From: Acrocarpospora catenulata
Lineage (GTDB): Bacteria > Actinomycetota > Actinomycetes > Streptosporangiales > Streptosporangiaceae
Direction: 5' to 3'
Assembly (NCBI RefSeq): GCF_018476525.1
Contig: NZ_JAHCST010000005.1
Location: forward strand, 186,001-250,000
DNA: 64,000 nt
A model generated the notes under the pieces. It had not been told where the DNA came from. It worked only from the letters and a program-made list of their open reading frames with translations, and made no database searches. How positions within the stretch are numbered: position 1 is the first letter of the stretch; every line of letters begins with the position of its first letter. The position numbers were made by a program, and so were the translations under genes. Of the stretch, positions 41,527-56,700 are shown in pieces.

Positions 41527-42348
41527 ATGATGAACCTGGCTCGGATCGCGGAGCTGGTCGAGGAGGTTGTCCTCGACGTGCCACACGGTGAGCTGACCGA
41601 GATTCATGTGACCAGAGCCGACGACAATCCGCAGACAGACCTGGACAAACGAATAGACGCGTATCTGACCGCCACCCTGCCCCGGATTCTCGACGTGCCG
41701 CTGATGTCGGAAGAGGATCCCGGGAGAGTTCTGGGGCGCTCGGGTCTCTGCTGGATCGTCGATCCCGTCGATGGGACGATCAACGTCATCGCCGGTGCGG
41801 GGGAATTCGCGGTGTGCGCCGCGCTTGTCGACGCCAAAGACCTGCGGTCCCTGGTCGGTGTCGTGCATCTCCCCCGTACTGGCCAGATCTTCACCGCCAT
41901 CCACGGGGAGGGCGCCAGGCGCAACGGCCGAGTGCTGGTAAAGGACGAGTTCGTCGGAGCGATCGCCCCGAGGGCGCAGCGGATCGCGGCATTCGGTGTC
42001 CCCAAGGACGGACCCGGTGTGGCCGCGCGTATGGCGCACGCGTTGGGCGGCCTCTATTCGGCGGGCTGGGTGACGCGCCAGCAGGGGGCGGCCTCGGTGG
42101 ATATCTGCCAGGTGGCCACCGGTTCTTGGGCGGCCTTCTTCGAGTACGGGTTGATGTACTGGGATTTCGCCGCCGCAGCCCTGATCGCCACGGAGGCCGG
42201 TTGCTCGGTGCGCGCAGTGCCGCGAGGGCCGTCCCGGCCCGACCTGCTGCCGCTCGAGTTCGATTTCGTGGTCACCCGGACGGCCGAACTTATGGAGGAG
42301 GTCACAGCCATGGTGGGGATTCGGCCGGAGGCCACACGAGGGCGATGA
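41527..42348 (+). CDS. Inositol monophosphatase family phosphatase
   Basis: A 273-residue Mg-dependent sugar/inositol phosphate phosphatase. Motifs: LMSEEDP (metal Glu at 62-63), WIVDPVDGTINVIAG with D79-P-V-D82-G-T84, and the second metal-site block YWDFAAAALIATEAGC near 213. The family includes IMPase, histidinol-phosphatase and L-galactose-1-phosphate phosphatase. It lies 22 bases after the GME-like gene and its last codons overlap the next start (ATGA). Substrate is probably a sugar 1-phosphate, by context. Confidence 0.88.
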   Translation: MMNLARIAELVEEVVLDVPHGELTEIHVTRADDNPQTDLDKRIDAYLTATLPRILDVPLMSEEDPGRVLGRSGLCWIVDPVDGTINVIAGAGEFAVCAALVDAKDLRSLVGVVHLPRTGQIFTAIHGEGARRNGRVLVKDEFVGAIAPRAQRIAAFGVPKDGPGVAARMAHALGGLYSAGWVTRQQGAASVDICQVATGSWAAFFEYGLMYWDFAAAALIATEAGCSVRAVPRGPSRPDLLPLEFDFVVTRTAELMEEVTAMVGIRPEATRGR

Positions 42349-43145
42349 CCGCTATCAGCCTCGCTCTGTCGATTCTGGGGACATTACCCGTCCTGGCCGC
42401 GATCTGGTACTGGGTCCAGCGGTTCCAGCGCGGACGGCGGATCCTGCGGTTCTCCCGTACCGCTCCGATCGACCTGGTGCTGACGACGTCCTCGGTGAAA
42501 CGGGCGACGCACGGCGTTCCGGCCAGCCGTCCGTTGACGGGGTACGGCCAGGTGCGGGCGGTGGCAAGCTGCGTGCGAGCGCTGACATCGCTGTATCCGG
42601 GTAAGGACGTCACCATTCACCTGAGCGGGTTCATCCGCAATCGACTTGATCGTGATCTGGTGATCCTCGGCGGCCCCGCGAAGAACGAGGCCGCCGTGGC
42701 GTTCCTGGAAGACTTTCTTCGAGCTCATGACCTGCGCAAGCTCTCCTTCGATGATGTGGCCGACACGTTGGAGATCGCCGATTACCACGGCCGTGAGTTC
42801 TCGATAAAGGACTTCGACCCGCACATCGCGGGCGGATATCCGGCCACCGACTATGGCTTGATCATCCTGACCGATCACAGCGGGGGCAACGACCGGCCGC
42901 ATCGTTCGATCTTGTGCGCCGGGTTCACCACCTATGGAACCGCCGCCTCCGCCGAGTACCTGTTCGAAGATCTTGTCCGGCTGTCGCCGAGGAAGCTGGC
43001 CAGGCGGACGGGGATCCGGGCCCGGCGACATTCCACGGCGTTCGTGGTCGTCGTCTCGGCGCGATTCTCGCGAGGCGAATGTACCGAGGTCCGGCCCGTC
43101 TTCGCTCTCGCGGTGAACGCGCGGCGAGCTGAGCGGCTGGCATGA
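42345..43145 (+). CDS. Membrane-anchored protein of unknown function
   Basis: A 266-residue protein starting at ATG 42345 with a 4-base ATGA overlap with the phosphatase gene. Residues 5-24 are one TM helix (SLALSILGTLPVLAAIWYW). The rest is cytoplasmic and mixed alpha/beta: DLVLTTSSVKRATHGVP, VRAVASCVRALTSLYPGK, RDLVILGGPAKNEAAV, and GGYPATDYGLIILTD followed by FTTYGTAASAEYLF. The LVILGGP-NE and DYGLII motifs suggest a nucleotide- or ligand-binding Rossmannoid domain. I do not recognise the family. It ends the GME-like operon. Confidence 0.7.
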   Translation: MTAISLALSILGTLPVLAAIWYWVQRFQRGRRILRFSRTAPIDLVLTTSSVKRATHGVPASRPLTGYGQVRAVASCVRALTSLYPGKDVTIHLSGFIRNRLDRDLVILGGPAKNEAAVAFLEDFLRAHDLRKLSFDDVADTLEIADYHGREFSIKDFDPHIAGGYPATDYGLIILTDHSGGNDRPHRSILCAGFTTYGTAASAEYLFEDLVRLSPRKLARRTGIRARRHSTAFVVVVSARFSRGECTEVRPVFALAVNARRAERLA

Positions 43146-43152
43146 CGACCCG

Positions 43153-44109
43153 TCAGGCCTGAGGACGGCCGTTGCGGGATTGGGATTGGCCGGTGGGGCG
43201 GGTGCCGACCAGTCCGCCGGAGCGGTCGCGGGGGCGGAGCCAGTCGGAGAAGTCTTCTTCTGTTGTCTGCTGGAGGAGGGCGATGTCGGCGGCGAAGTAG
43301 GTGAGGAGTTCGCGGCGTTGGGTCCAGGTGAGGGGGCGGCGGGGGTGGGCGCGGTGCTGGAGGAGGCGGGAGAGGGGGGTGGTCAGGGTTTGGCCGGCGA
43401 GGCGGTCGGCGAGACGGACCAGGTGGGAGAGGGCGCTGTGGAGGCGGGAGTCGGAGGGGTGGGCGGTGACGTTCTCGCGGGGGACGGTGGTGAGGATGCC
43501 CTGGGGGACGCCGAGGAAGGCGCAGATGCGGTCGAGGGTGGTGGCCGGGTGGTTCAGGAGATCGCGGTAGCGGAAGATCAGGACCTGGTCGCGGGGGAAG
43601 AGCGTGTAGAGGTGGGTGAGTTGCTCGCCGTAGCGGCCGAGGGAGATGTAGTGCCAGAAGGGGGCCCAGCCCTGCTCGATGCGGGTTTTCTCCTGGGCGC
43701 ATGCCTCCACCACGTCGCCGATGGGCTCCAGGCCGGCCGACCACAGGTGAGTCCAGTTGGAGTGGGCGCGTTCCACCGGGTCGCGTAGCACGACGATGAG
43801 TTTCGCCTGGGGGATGAGGCGGTGGATTCTGCGCTGGGCCTCAAGGTCATAAAGGTAGAAGGGAGTGGACTCCCCGTTGATCTTGCCAGGCTCGAAGAGC
43901 GCCTCGTAGTCGGCGCGCTGCCAGACGTGCTCCCGGTAGGTCTCCGCGTCGCCGGGGCCGCCCTCGGCCGGGGGCGGGCCGTCCGTCAGGAAGAACTTGG
44001 GTTCCTTGATGGGTGACATGTGCAGGTCGGGATGTTGGGCGAGCGCGGTGTGCAGGGCGGTGGTGGCCGCTTTGGGCACACCGATCACCAGGAAGTCGGG
44101 CAGAGTCAT
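43153..44109 (-). CDS. Sulfotransferase family protein
   Basis: A 318-residue PAPS-dependent sulfotransferase. PAPS 5'-phosphosulfate loop IGVPKAATTALHTAL (the usual Gly/Ser replaced by Ala) near residue 10; substrate loop around SPIKEPKFF; 3'-phosphate site VVLRDPVERAHSNWTHLW near residue 105; and the C-terminal RYRDLLNHPATTLDRICAFL block. These match bacterial carbohydrate/small-molecule sulfotransferases. It converges on the membrane protein (7-base gap). Substrate unknown. Confidence 0.88.
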   Translation of the reverse strand: MTLPDFLVIGVPKAATTALHTALAQHPDLHMSPIKEPKFFLTDGPPPAEGGPGDAETYREHVWQRADYEALFEPGKINGESTPFYLYDLEAQRRIHRLIPQAKLIVVLRDPVERAHSNWTHLWSAGLEPIGDVVEACAQEKTRIEQGWAPFWHYISLGRYGEQLTHLYTLFPRDQVLIFRYRDLLNHPATTLDRICAFLGVPQGILTTVPRENVTAHPSDSRLHSALSHLVRLADRLAGQTLTTPLSRLLQHRAHPRRPLTWTQRRELLTYFAADIALLQQTTEEDFSDWLRPRDRSGGLVGTRPTGQSQSRNGRPQA

Positions 44110-44261
44110 CAGAACCTCCTACTATCCCTACAAACTTAGTTGGAAATATCACCTCCTAAAAGACCTTCCCTGTGTCTCGGGCATCAGACCAGGCACACCG
44201 GTCACTTGGGAAACGAATGCCAAGGATCGCCGCACTTGTTGCACGCGGCATGCTGAGGGGA

Positions 44262-44292
44262 GGGCTGCCGCCGCTTTGACCGGCGGCAGCCC
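44262..44292 (-). terminator. Terminator of the HNH gene
   Basis: A perfect 12-bp stem GGGCTGCCGCCG / CGGCGGCAGCCC with a 7-base loop, 12 bases past the HNH stop codon. Confidence 0.9.
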
Positions 44293-44304
44293 CCGGGAGT
44301 TGGG

Positions 44305-44934
44305 TCAGCAGTAGCCGAGCATGGTGGTGAGGGCGGACTTCTCGGTGCTCTGGAGGCTCAGGCCGTACTTGTACTTGACGGCGATCCAGGACTTGGCGTA
44401 GGTGCACCAGAAGGCGGTGCGGGAGGGCTTCCAGGCGGCGGGGTCCTTGTCGCCCTTGGACTGGTTGACGTTGTCGGTGACGGCCCAGAGCTGCGGGCTG
44501 GACAGGTCGTTGGCGAACTCCTGGCGGCGGCTGGTGGTCCAGGCCCAGGCGCCGGACTTCCAGGCCTCGGAGAGCGGGACCATGTGGTCGATGTCCACGT
44601 CGGAGGCGAGGGTCCAGGTGGCGCCGTCGTACGGGCTGTACCAGCTGCCGGAGGTGGCGGAGCAGCTGGAGTTGGTGACCACGTTGCTGCCGTCCCGCTT
44701 GAGCACGGTCTCCCGGGTGTCACAGGTGCCGGAGATCGTGATCCAGTGCGGGAACAGGGCGCGGTTGTAGGTGCCGGAGTTGCTTTCGTTGGCGACGGTC
44801 AGGGCGGCGAGCTGGGAGGTGGCGGTCGCCGCCGACGGGATGCCGGGCGGCGTCGCCGAGGCGGGGGAGCTGAGCGCGGTGGACAGGGCGAGAGTGGCGC
44901 ATAACGCCACCAGGGGCGCGATGACTCGCTGCAC
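44305..44934 (-). CDS. Secreted HNH endonuclease (DUF1524/GmrSD-type)
   Basis: A 209-residue protein with a Sec signal peptide (MQRVIAPLVALCATLALSTA then ASA site). The nuclease core has DVDIDHMVPLSEAWKSGA (DH of HNH) near residue 113 and ending ...LWAVTDNVNQSKGDKDPAAW (the Asn and second His-like block, with K-x-D-P), the usual order for DUF1524-type HNH nucleases. Four cysteines suggest disulfides. Probable extracellular nuclease for nutrient phosphate or DNA turnover. Confidence 0.9.
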   Translation of the reverse strand: MQRVIAPLVALCATLALSTALSSPASATPPGIPSAATATSQLAALTVANESNSGTYNRALFPHWITISGTCDTRETVLKRDGSNVVTNSSCSATSGSWYSPYDGATWTLASDVDIDHMVPLSEAWKSGAWAWTTSRRQEFANDLSSPQLWAVTDNVNQSKGDKDPAAWKPSRTAFWCTYAKSWIAVKYKYGLSLQSTEKSALTTMLGYC

Positions 44935-45422
44935 GAGTCCCTCCTTCGTCCAACCCCGGCCAGGCGGAACCCGGTCGTTTACGGGGCCGGACTAGAAGGG
45001 ACAGTCGCATCGCCCACCAAACGCTGAAATATCAGGCTTTGACTATGCAGATGGGGACAATTCGTGTGATCCCGCCCGATGGAGTGGGAGACCCTTCGCT
45101 GATCTGGGCGGACGCGCGGTGCCGCCTTTGCGGGTCGTCCGAACTCGGCGTGAAGTTCGTGTTAACTGTGGGCGGGCGGCCGGACCGGGTGCGTAATTGG
45201 CACGCTCCACCTGCGTCGATGCCATTTCTCACCGCGACGAGTCCCCCGATTTGAGACGCGGGTACCGCTATTCGGGCGGTACATGATGCAATGCGGAAAC
45301 ATGGGATCGGACCCCGGGTCGATCCCATGACATGCGCGCGTGATAGTCGGCTGGCGAGCTGGGAGACAGCGGTGCTGGTGGGTGGAGTGACGGGAATTCC
45401 GGCCCGGTCGCCGGAAAGCCGA
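44935..45422. other. Intergenic region
   Basis: 488 bases between the HNH start and the stand-alone C protein stop. The HNH promoter must lie near 44935. A hairpin sits at 45397-45416. Small open frames here (for example 45039-45254) lack ribosome sites and protein-like composition. Confidence 0.55.
45397..45416 (-). terminator. Probable terminator of the stand-alone C gene
   Basis: TTCCGGC-CCGGTC-GCCGGAA, 7-bp perfect arms, 7 bases downstream of the stop at 45423. Confidence 0.5.
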
Positions 45423-46784
45423 TTATCGGGAGGCGGACAACTCGGTCAGCAGGGCGGCGAAGGTCGCCGGCAGCTCGCGTACCTCGGCGGGGGAGAACCG
45501 GGCCAGCCGTCCGGTGAAGGCCAGCTCGTACTCCCCGCCGCGCGGGGTCGCGGTCATCGCCAGATCGAGAGTGGCGTCGTCCACCTCGTGATCCCAGACC
45601 GAGGCGGCGAGCCCGTCCCAGTCGGCGGGCGGCCTGGGATCCTCCCGGTGGACGAAGGACGTCTGGAAGACCGGATGCACCCCGGGAATGCGGGCGATCC
45701 CGGCCTGGGAGACAAGCGTGTCGAACGGAATCTCGTGCGCCAGCGCCCCGGCGGCGGCCTCCCGGACCTTGGTGATCAGCGAGGGGAAGCTCTGCCCGGC
45801 GGGCAACGCCACCCGCAGGGGGAGCATGTTCACGAACGTGCCGACCACCGGCTCCAGCTCCCGGCGGGTCCGGGACGCGGACACGATGCCGACGGTCTGG
45901 TCACGCTGTCCCGTCATACGCTGGAGCAGCACGAAATAGGCCGCGCAGAGCGTCACGAACGGCGTGGTGGCCCCGTCGCCCAGGCGGCGCAGCCGGTCTA
46001 CGAGTTCCCGGTCCACGCGCACCAGCGCCGTCGCCCCGGCGCGGCCGGAAGCCGGGTCGCCGGTGGACTTGCCGCCGAAGAGCGGCGGCGGGCTGCCGTG
46101 CAGTCGCTCGGTCCAGTACGGCAACCGCTCGGCGAGCCGGGCCGCGCTCCGGGGGACCGACCAGGCGGCGTAGTCGGCGTACTGGATGGGGAGCGGTGGC
46201 CGTTCGCGCCCGGAGTACAGCGCGGCCAGGTCGTCGGCGACCAGGGCGAGCGAGCCGCCGTCGGCGGCGATGTGGTGGCAGACCAGGAACAACCGGTGGT
46301 CGTCCGGCGTGATCCGGTAGACATTCAGGCGGAGCAGCGGTCCAGTGGCCGGGGGGAAACGCTCGCTTCCGGCCGCCAGGGCCATGGCCAGCGCGGTGGG
46401 TTCGCGCTCGGGCTCGGGGAGGGCGCTCAGGTCCAGGTACTCCAGCGGGGACGGCAGGCCCGGGCGGATCACCTGGTGCGGATCGCCGTCGATCAGGGTG
46501 AACGTGGTACGGAACGCCTCGTGCCGGGCGGTCAGCGCGGTGAAGGCGGCGGCCAGCCTGCCCAGGTCGAGCGGTCCGCTGAGGCGGACGCCCAGGGTGA
46601 CGTTGGGCGCGGCGGTTGGGTCGGACTGCTGGGCGAGCCAGATCCGGCGCTGCTCGTGCGAGCAGGGGAGCGGGGAGCCGTCGCGCGGGACCGGAGTGAC
46701 CCCCTGCGGGGCCGCCTTCTGGGCGAGCAGCCTGGCCACCAGGGCACGCCGCCGGTCTTCGGACGCCTGCTCGGACATGGTCAT
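45423..46784 (-). CDS. Stand-alone NRPS condensation-domain protein
   Basis: A 453-residue protein from ATG 46784 (AGGGAG upstream). It is one complete condensation domain: C1 SHEQRRIWLAQQ near 65, C2 TARHEAFRTTFT, C3 CHHIAADGGSLALVADDLAA with intact HHxxxDG, C5-like VGTFVNMLPLRV, and C7-like regions at the end. No A, T or TE domain. It is divergent from NRPS1 across a promoter region with two CebR-type palindromes, so it is probably coexpressed. NRPS1's first C domain lacks the catalytic His, so this protein may act in trans on that module; that is inference. Confidence 0.87.
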   Translation of the reverse strand: MTMSEQASEDRRRALVARLLAQKAAPQGVTPVPRDGSPLPCSHEQRRIWLAQQSDPTAAPNVTLGVRLSGPLDLGRLAAAFTALTARHEAFRTTFTLIDGDPHQVIRPGLPSPLEYLDLSALPEPEREPTALAMALAAGSERFPPATGPLLRLNVYRITPDDHRLFLVCHHIAADGGSLALVADDLAALYSGRERPPLPIQYADYAAWSVPRSAARLAERLPYWTERLHGSPPPLFGGKSTGDPASGRAGATALVRVDRELVDRLRRLGDGATTPFVTLCAAYFVLLQRMTGQRDQTVGIVSASRTRRELEPVVGTFVNMLPLRVALPAGQSFPSLITKVREAAAGALAHEIPFDTLVSQAGIARIPGVHPVFQTSFVHREDPRPPADWDGLAASVWDHEVDDATLDLAMTATPRGGEYELAFTGRLARFSPAEVRELPATFAALLTELSASR

Positions 46785-46841
46785 CCCGCGATTCTCCCTG
46801 ACATGTCCGGGCACCCACAGTGTCCCAGACACCCGAGATGT

Positions 46842-46855
46842 TGGGAGCGCTCCCA
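46842..46855. promoter_or_regulatory. CebR-type operator, left
   Basis: TGGGAGCGCTCCCA, a perfect 14-bp palindrome identical to the CebR box of Streptomyces (cellobiose/cellotriose repressor, LacI family). It lies just downstream of the predicted minus-strand -10 box (46861-46866), so a bound repressor would block transcription of the stand-alone C gene. Confidence 0.75.
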
Positions 46856-46860
46856 TGAAA

Positions 46861-46890
46861 CACTAATGGATCCGGGCGGGCATCCGTCAA
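46861..46890 (-). promoter_or_regulatory. Predicted promoter of the stand-alone C gene
   Basis: On the minus strand: TTGACG (46890-46885), about 18 bases, then TTAGTG (46866-46861). The CebR palindrome follows at 46855-46842. The -10 match is moderate. Confidence 0.55.
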
Positions 46891-46969
46891 GCGCTATTTC
46901 CGGCCGTATTAAATCTCCCCAGATGAAGGCCGTATTTCCATTGAATCTTTCTGAAATATGGATGATCTG

Positions 46970-46998
46970 TTGACGGCGTTCACCCGCAATCCTAGCCT
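46970..46998 (+). promoter_or_regulatory. Predicted promoter of NRPS1
   Basis: TTGACG (46970-46975), 17 bases, then TAGCCT (46993-46998). The second CebR-type palindrome starts 10 bases after the -10, covering the probable start of transcription. Confidence 0.65.
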
Positions 46999-47007
46999 CG
47001 GAGTGCG

Positions 47008-47021
47008 TGGGAACGCTCCCA
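47008..47021. promoter_or_regulatory. CebR-type operator, right
   Basis: TGGGAACGCTCCCA, one change from the consensus TGGGAGCGCTCCCA, placed just downstream of the NRPS1 promoter. Two such boxes, both at start sites, are unlikely by chance. Confidence 0.75.
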
Positions 47022-47103
47022 CCACTGGCTCGCTCCCGCCGCCGGCAGTGCGGCCTTTTCAGGTGCCTGCCCTCTGTTACCCCCGGCTTGGGAGACGTGT
47101 GCG

Positions 47104-53795
<6,692 letters not shown>

Positions 53796-53799
<4 letters not shown>

Positions 53800-56700
53800 C
53801 CCATTCCCCCGACCTGTCCCAGGCCAAGCAGGCCCTGCTTCGGCAGCGGCTGCGCCGCCGTACCGTGGCCGCCGCGATCAGCCCGCGTGAGCCCGGCACG
53901 GCGCCGCCGCTCTCGCACGCCCAGGAGCGGCTCTGGTTCCTGGAGCAGTACCGGCCGGGCACGGCGGCGTACACGGTGCCGTTCGCGGTCTGGCTGGAGG
54001 GCCCGCTCGACCCCGACGCGCTGGCCGAGGCGTTGCGGCAGGTCACCGCGCGGCACGAGACGTTGCGCACGCGGTTTCGCACCTCCGAGGACGGGCTGCC
54101 GTCCATCGACGTCGCCGACGAGCCCGAGATCGACCTGACCGTGCTGACCGCGGACACCGCCGACCAGGCCAAGGAGCTCATCTCGGTCGAGCTGGCCCGG
54201 CCGTTCGACCTGGCGAAAGGGCCGCTGCTGCGGACCACCCTGGTCCGGCTGGGCCCCGAGCGGCATGTGCTCCAGCTGGCCGCCCACCACGCGGTCACCG
54301 ACGGCTGGTCCGGGGACGTGCTGCTCGGCGACCTCCTCGCCATGCTCGGCGGCCGGCCGCTGAAGCCGCTCCCCATCCAGTACGGCGACTACGCGATCTG
54401 GCAGCGCGCCCGCACCGGCACCCCCGCCTACCAGGCCGACGTCGCCTACTGGCGGGACCGGCTGACCGGAGTGCCCCCGCTGGACCTGCCCGCCGACCTG
54501 CCCCGCCCGGCCGAGCAGAGCCCCCGGGGGGCAGGGCACGGCTTCGTGATCCCCCGTGCGCTGGAGGCCGCAGTGGCCGAACTCGGGGCCGCGCACGGGG
54601 CGACGCCGTACATGACCTTCATGGCGGCGCTGCAGGTGCTGCTGGGGCGGTGGTCCGGGCAGGAGGACTTCGCGGTCGGCAGCCCGATCAGCGGCCGGGG
54701 GCTGCCCGAGCTGGACGGGCTGGTCGGGATGTTCGTCAACACCCTCGCCCTCCGCGCCGACCTGGACGGCGACCCGGCCTTCACCGACCTGCTCGGGCGG
54801 GTCAAGGACGCCGCGCTGGACGCCTTCTCCCACCAGGAGCTGCCGTTCGACCAGCTGGTCAACGAGCTCAACGTGGCCCGCGACGTGAGCCGTACCCCGA
54901 TCTTCCAGGTCATGTTCGCGTTGCAGAACTACCAGACGGGGGCGGCTCCGGCGGCGGGCGCCGTCCAGGTGAGCGGGTTCGCGGCCGACGTCACGGTGAG
55001 CCGGTTCGACCTGGCCCTCTACCTGTACGAGGGCGTGGACGGCATGGCCGCCACCTTCATCTACTGCACCGATCTGTTCACGGCGGAGACGATCGAGCGG
55101 CTGGCCGCGTCCTTCGTGGCGCTGCTGCGGTCGATGGTGGCCGATCCCGGGGCGCGGATCTCCGAGCTGGATCTGCTGCCGCCGGGGGAGGCCGAGCGGG
55201 TGCTCGCGCTGGGCGCCGCGGAGCCCGCAGAGCCGCTGGAGCGGGAACTCCTGCACGAGCTGGTGGCCGCCGCGGCGGCCCGTACGCCGGACGCGCCCGC
55301 CGTGGTGTTCGGGGCCGACCGGCTCACCTTCCGGGAACTGGACCGGCGGGCCAACGGGCTGGCCTGGCGGCTGCGGGAGCTGGGGGTACGGCCGGGGGAC
55401 CGGGTGGGGGTCTGCCTGGAGCAGTCGGCGGAACTCGCGGTGGCGATCGTCGGGGTGCTCAAGTCGGGGGCGGCGTACGTGCCGATCGACCCGGAGCTGC
55501 CGGGCGAGCGGGTGGCGTACATGGTGGCGGACGCCGGGATCTCGATCGCGGTGACCACCCCTGAGCTGTTGCCTGCCGGGCTCGTACCCGTCTGTCTGGA
55601 CGCGGTGGGGGAGCGGGCCGAACCGGTGGACAGCGCGGTCACGCCGGGGGATCTCGCGTACGTGATCTACACCTCGGGCACCACCGGGCGGCCCAAGGGG
55701 GTCGCCGTGCAGCACCGGGAGGTGCTGGTCTACCTGTCCGGCGTGCACGATCGGTTCCGGGTCGAGCCGGGGTCGGCGTTCGCGCTGCTGCAGTCGCTGG
55801 CGTTCGACTTCGGGGTGACGGTCTTCTACCTGTCGCTGATGAGCGGAGGGTGCCTGCACCTGCTGCCGTCGCGGACGGCGGCGCCGGATCTGGTGGACTA
55901 TTTCCGCCGATGGCCGGCCGACTACCTGAAGATCACGCCATCCCATCTGGCGGCGCTGCTCGCCGAGGCCGAGCCCGGGGAGCTGCTGCCGCGCAAGCTG
56001 CTCATCCTCGGCGGGGAGGCCGCGCCCGCCGAATGGGCGGCCGAGCTGGCGACCCGGGTGCGGGTGGTCAACCACTACGGGCCGACCGAGGCCACGGTCG
56101 GGGTCACCACGCACGAGGTCGGGACGCTGTCCGGGATGTTGCCCATCGGCGTTCCCCTGCGGGGGGCGCAGGTCCGGGTGCTCGACACTTACGGGCGGCC
56201 GGTGCCGGTCGGGGTGCCCGGGGAGATCCATCTCGGCGGGGAGCGGCTGGCGCGCTGCTACCTCGGCCGCCCCGGGCTGACCGCCGAGAAGTTCGTACCA
56301 GACCCGTACGGCCCCGCCGGGTCACGCCTCTACCGGACCGGGGACCTGGGGCGGTGGCTGCCCTCCGGGGAACTCCAGTTCCTCGGCCGCCGTGACCTCC
56401 AGGTCAAGGTGCGGGGGTACCGGGTCGAACTCGGGGAGATCGAGACCCTGCTCGGGCAGTATCCCGGGGTCGCCCAGGCCGTGGTCGACCTGCGGGAGCA
56501 GCGGCTGGTCGCCTACCTGGTCGGGGAGGCCGGGGACACCGCCGAACTACGCGCCTGGCTGCGCGAGCGGTTGCCCGACTACATGGTTCCCGCGCGTTAC
56601 GTCTGGCTGGACCGGCTTCCGCTGAAGTCGCACGGCAAGGTGGATCGGGCCGCACTGCCCGACCCCGGTTCCGGGCCGGAACCCGGGGCCGAGTTCACCG

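Larger units (their letters stand above)
46785..47103. other. Divergent NRPS promoter region
   Basis: 319 bases separating the stand-alone C gene (-) and NRPS1 (+). It carries two predicted promoters with a TTGACG -35 box and a CebR-type palindrome at each probable start site; entries below. Confidence 0.75.

Noticed and set aside
45039-45254. Possible small gene
   Set aside because: No ribosome binding site and no protein-like pattern.
46785-47103. Iron box (DmdR/IdeR type) for a siderophore NRPS
   Set aside because: No TTAGGTTAGGCTAACCTAA-like site; palindromes match the CebR type instead.
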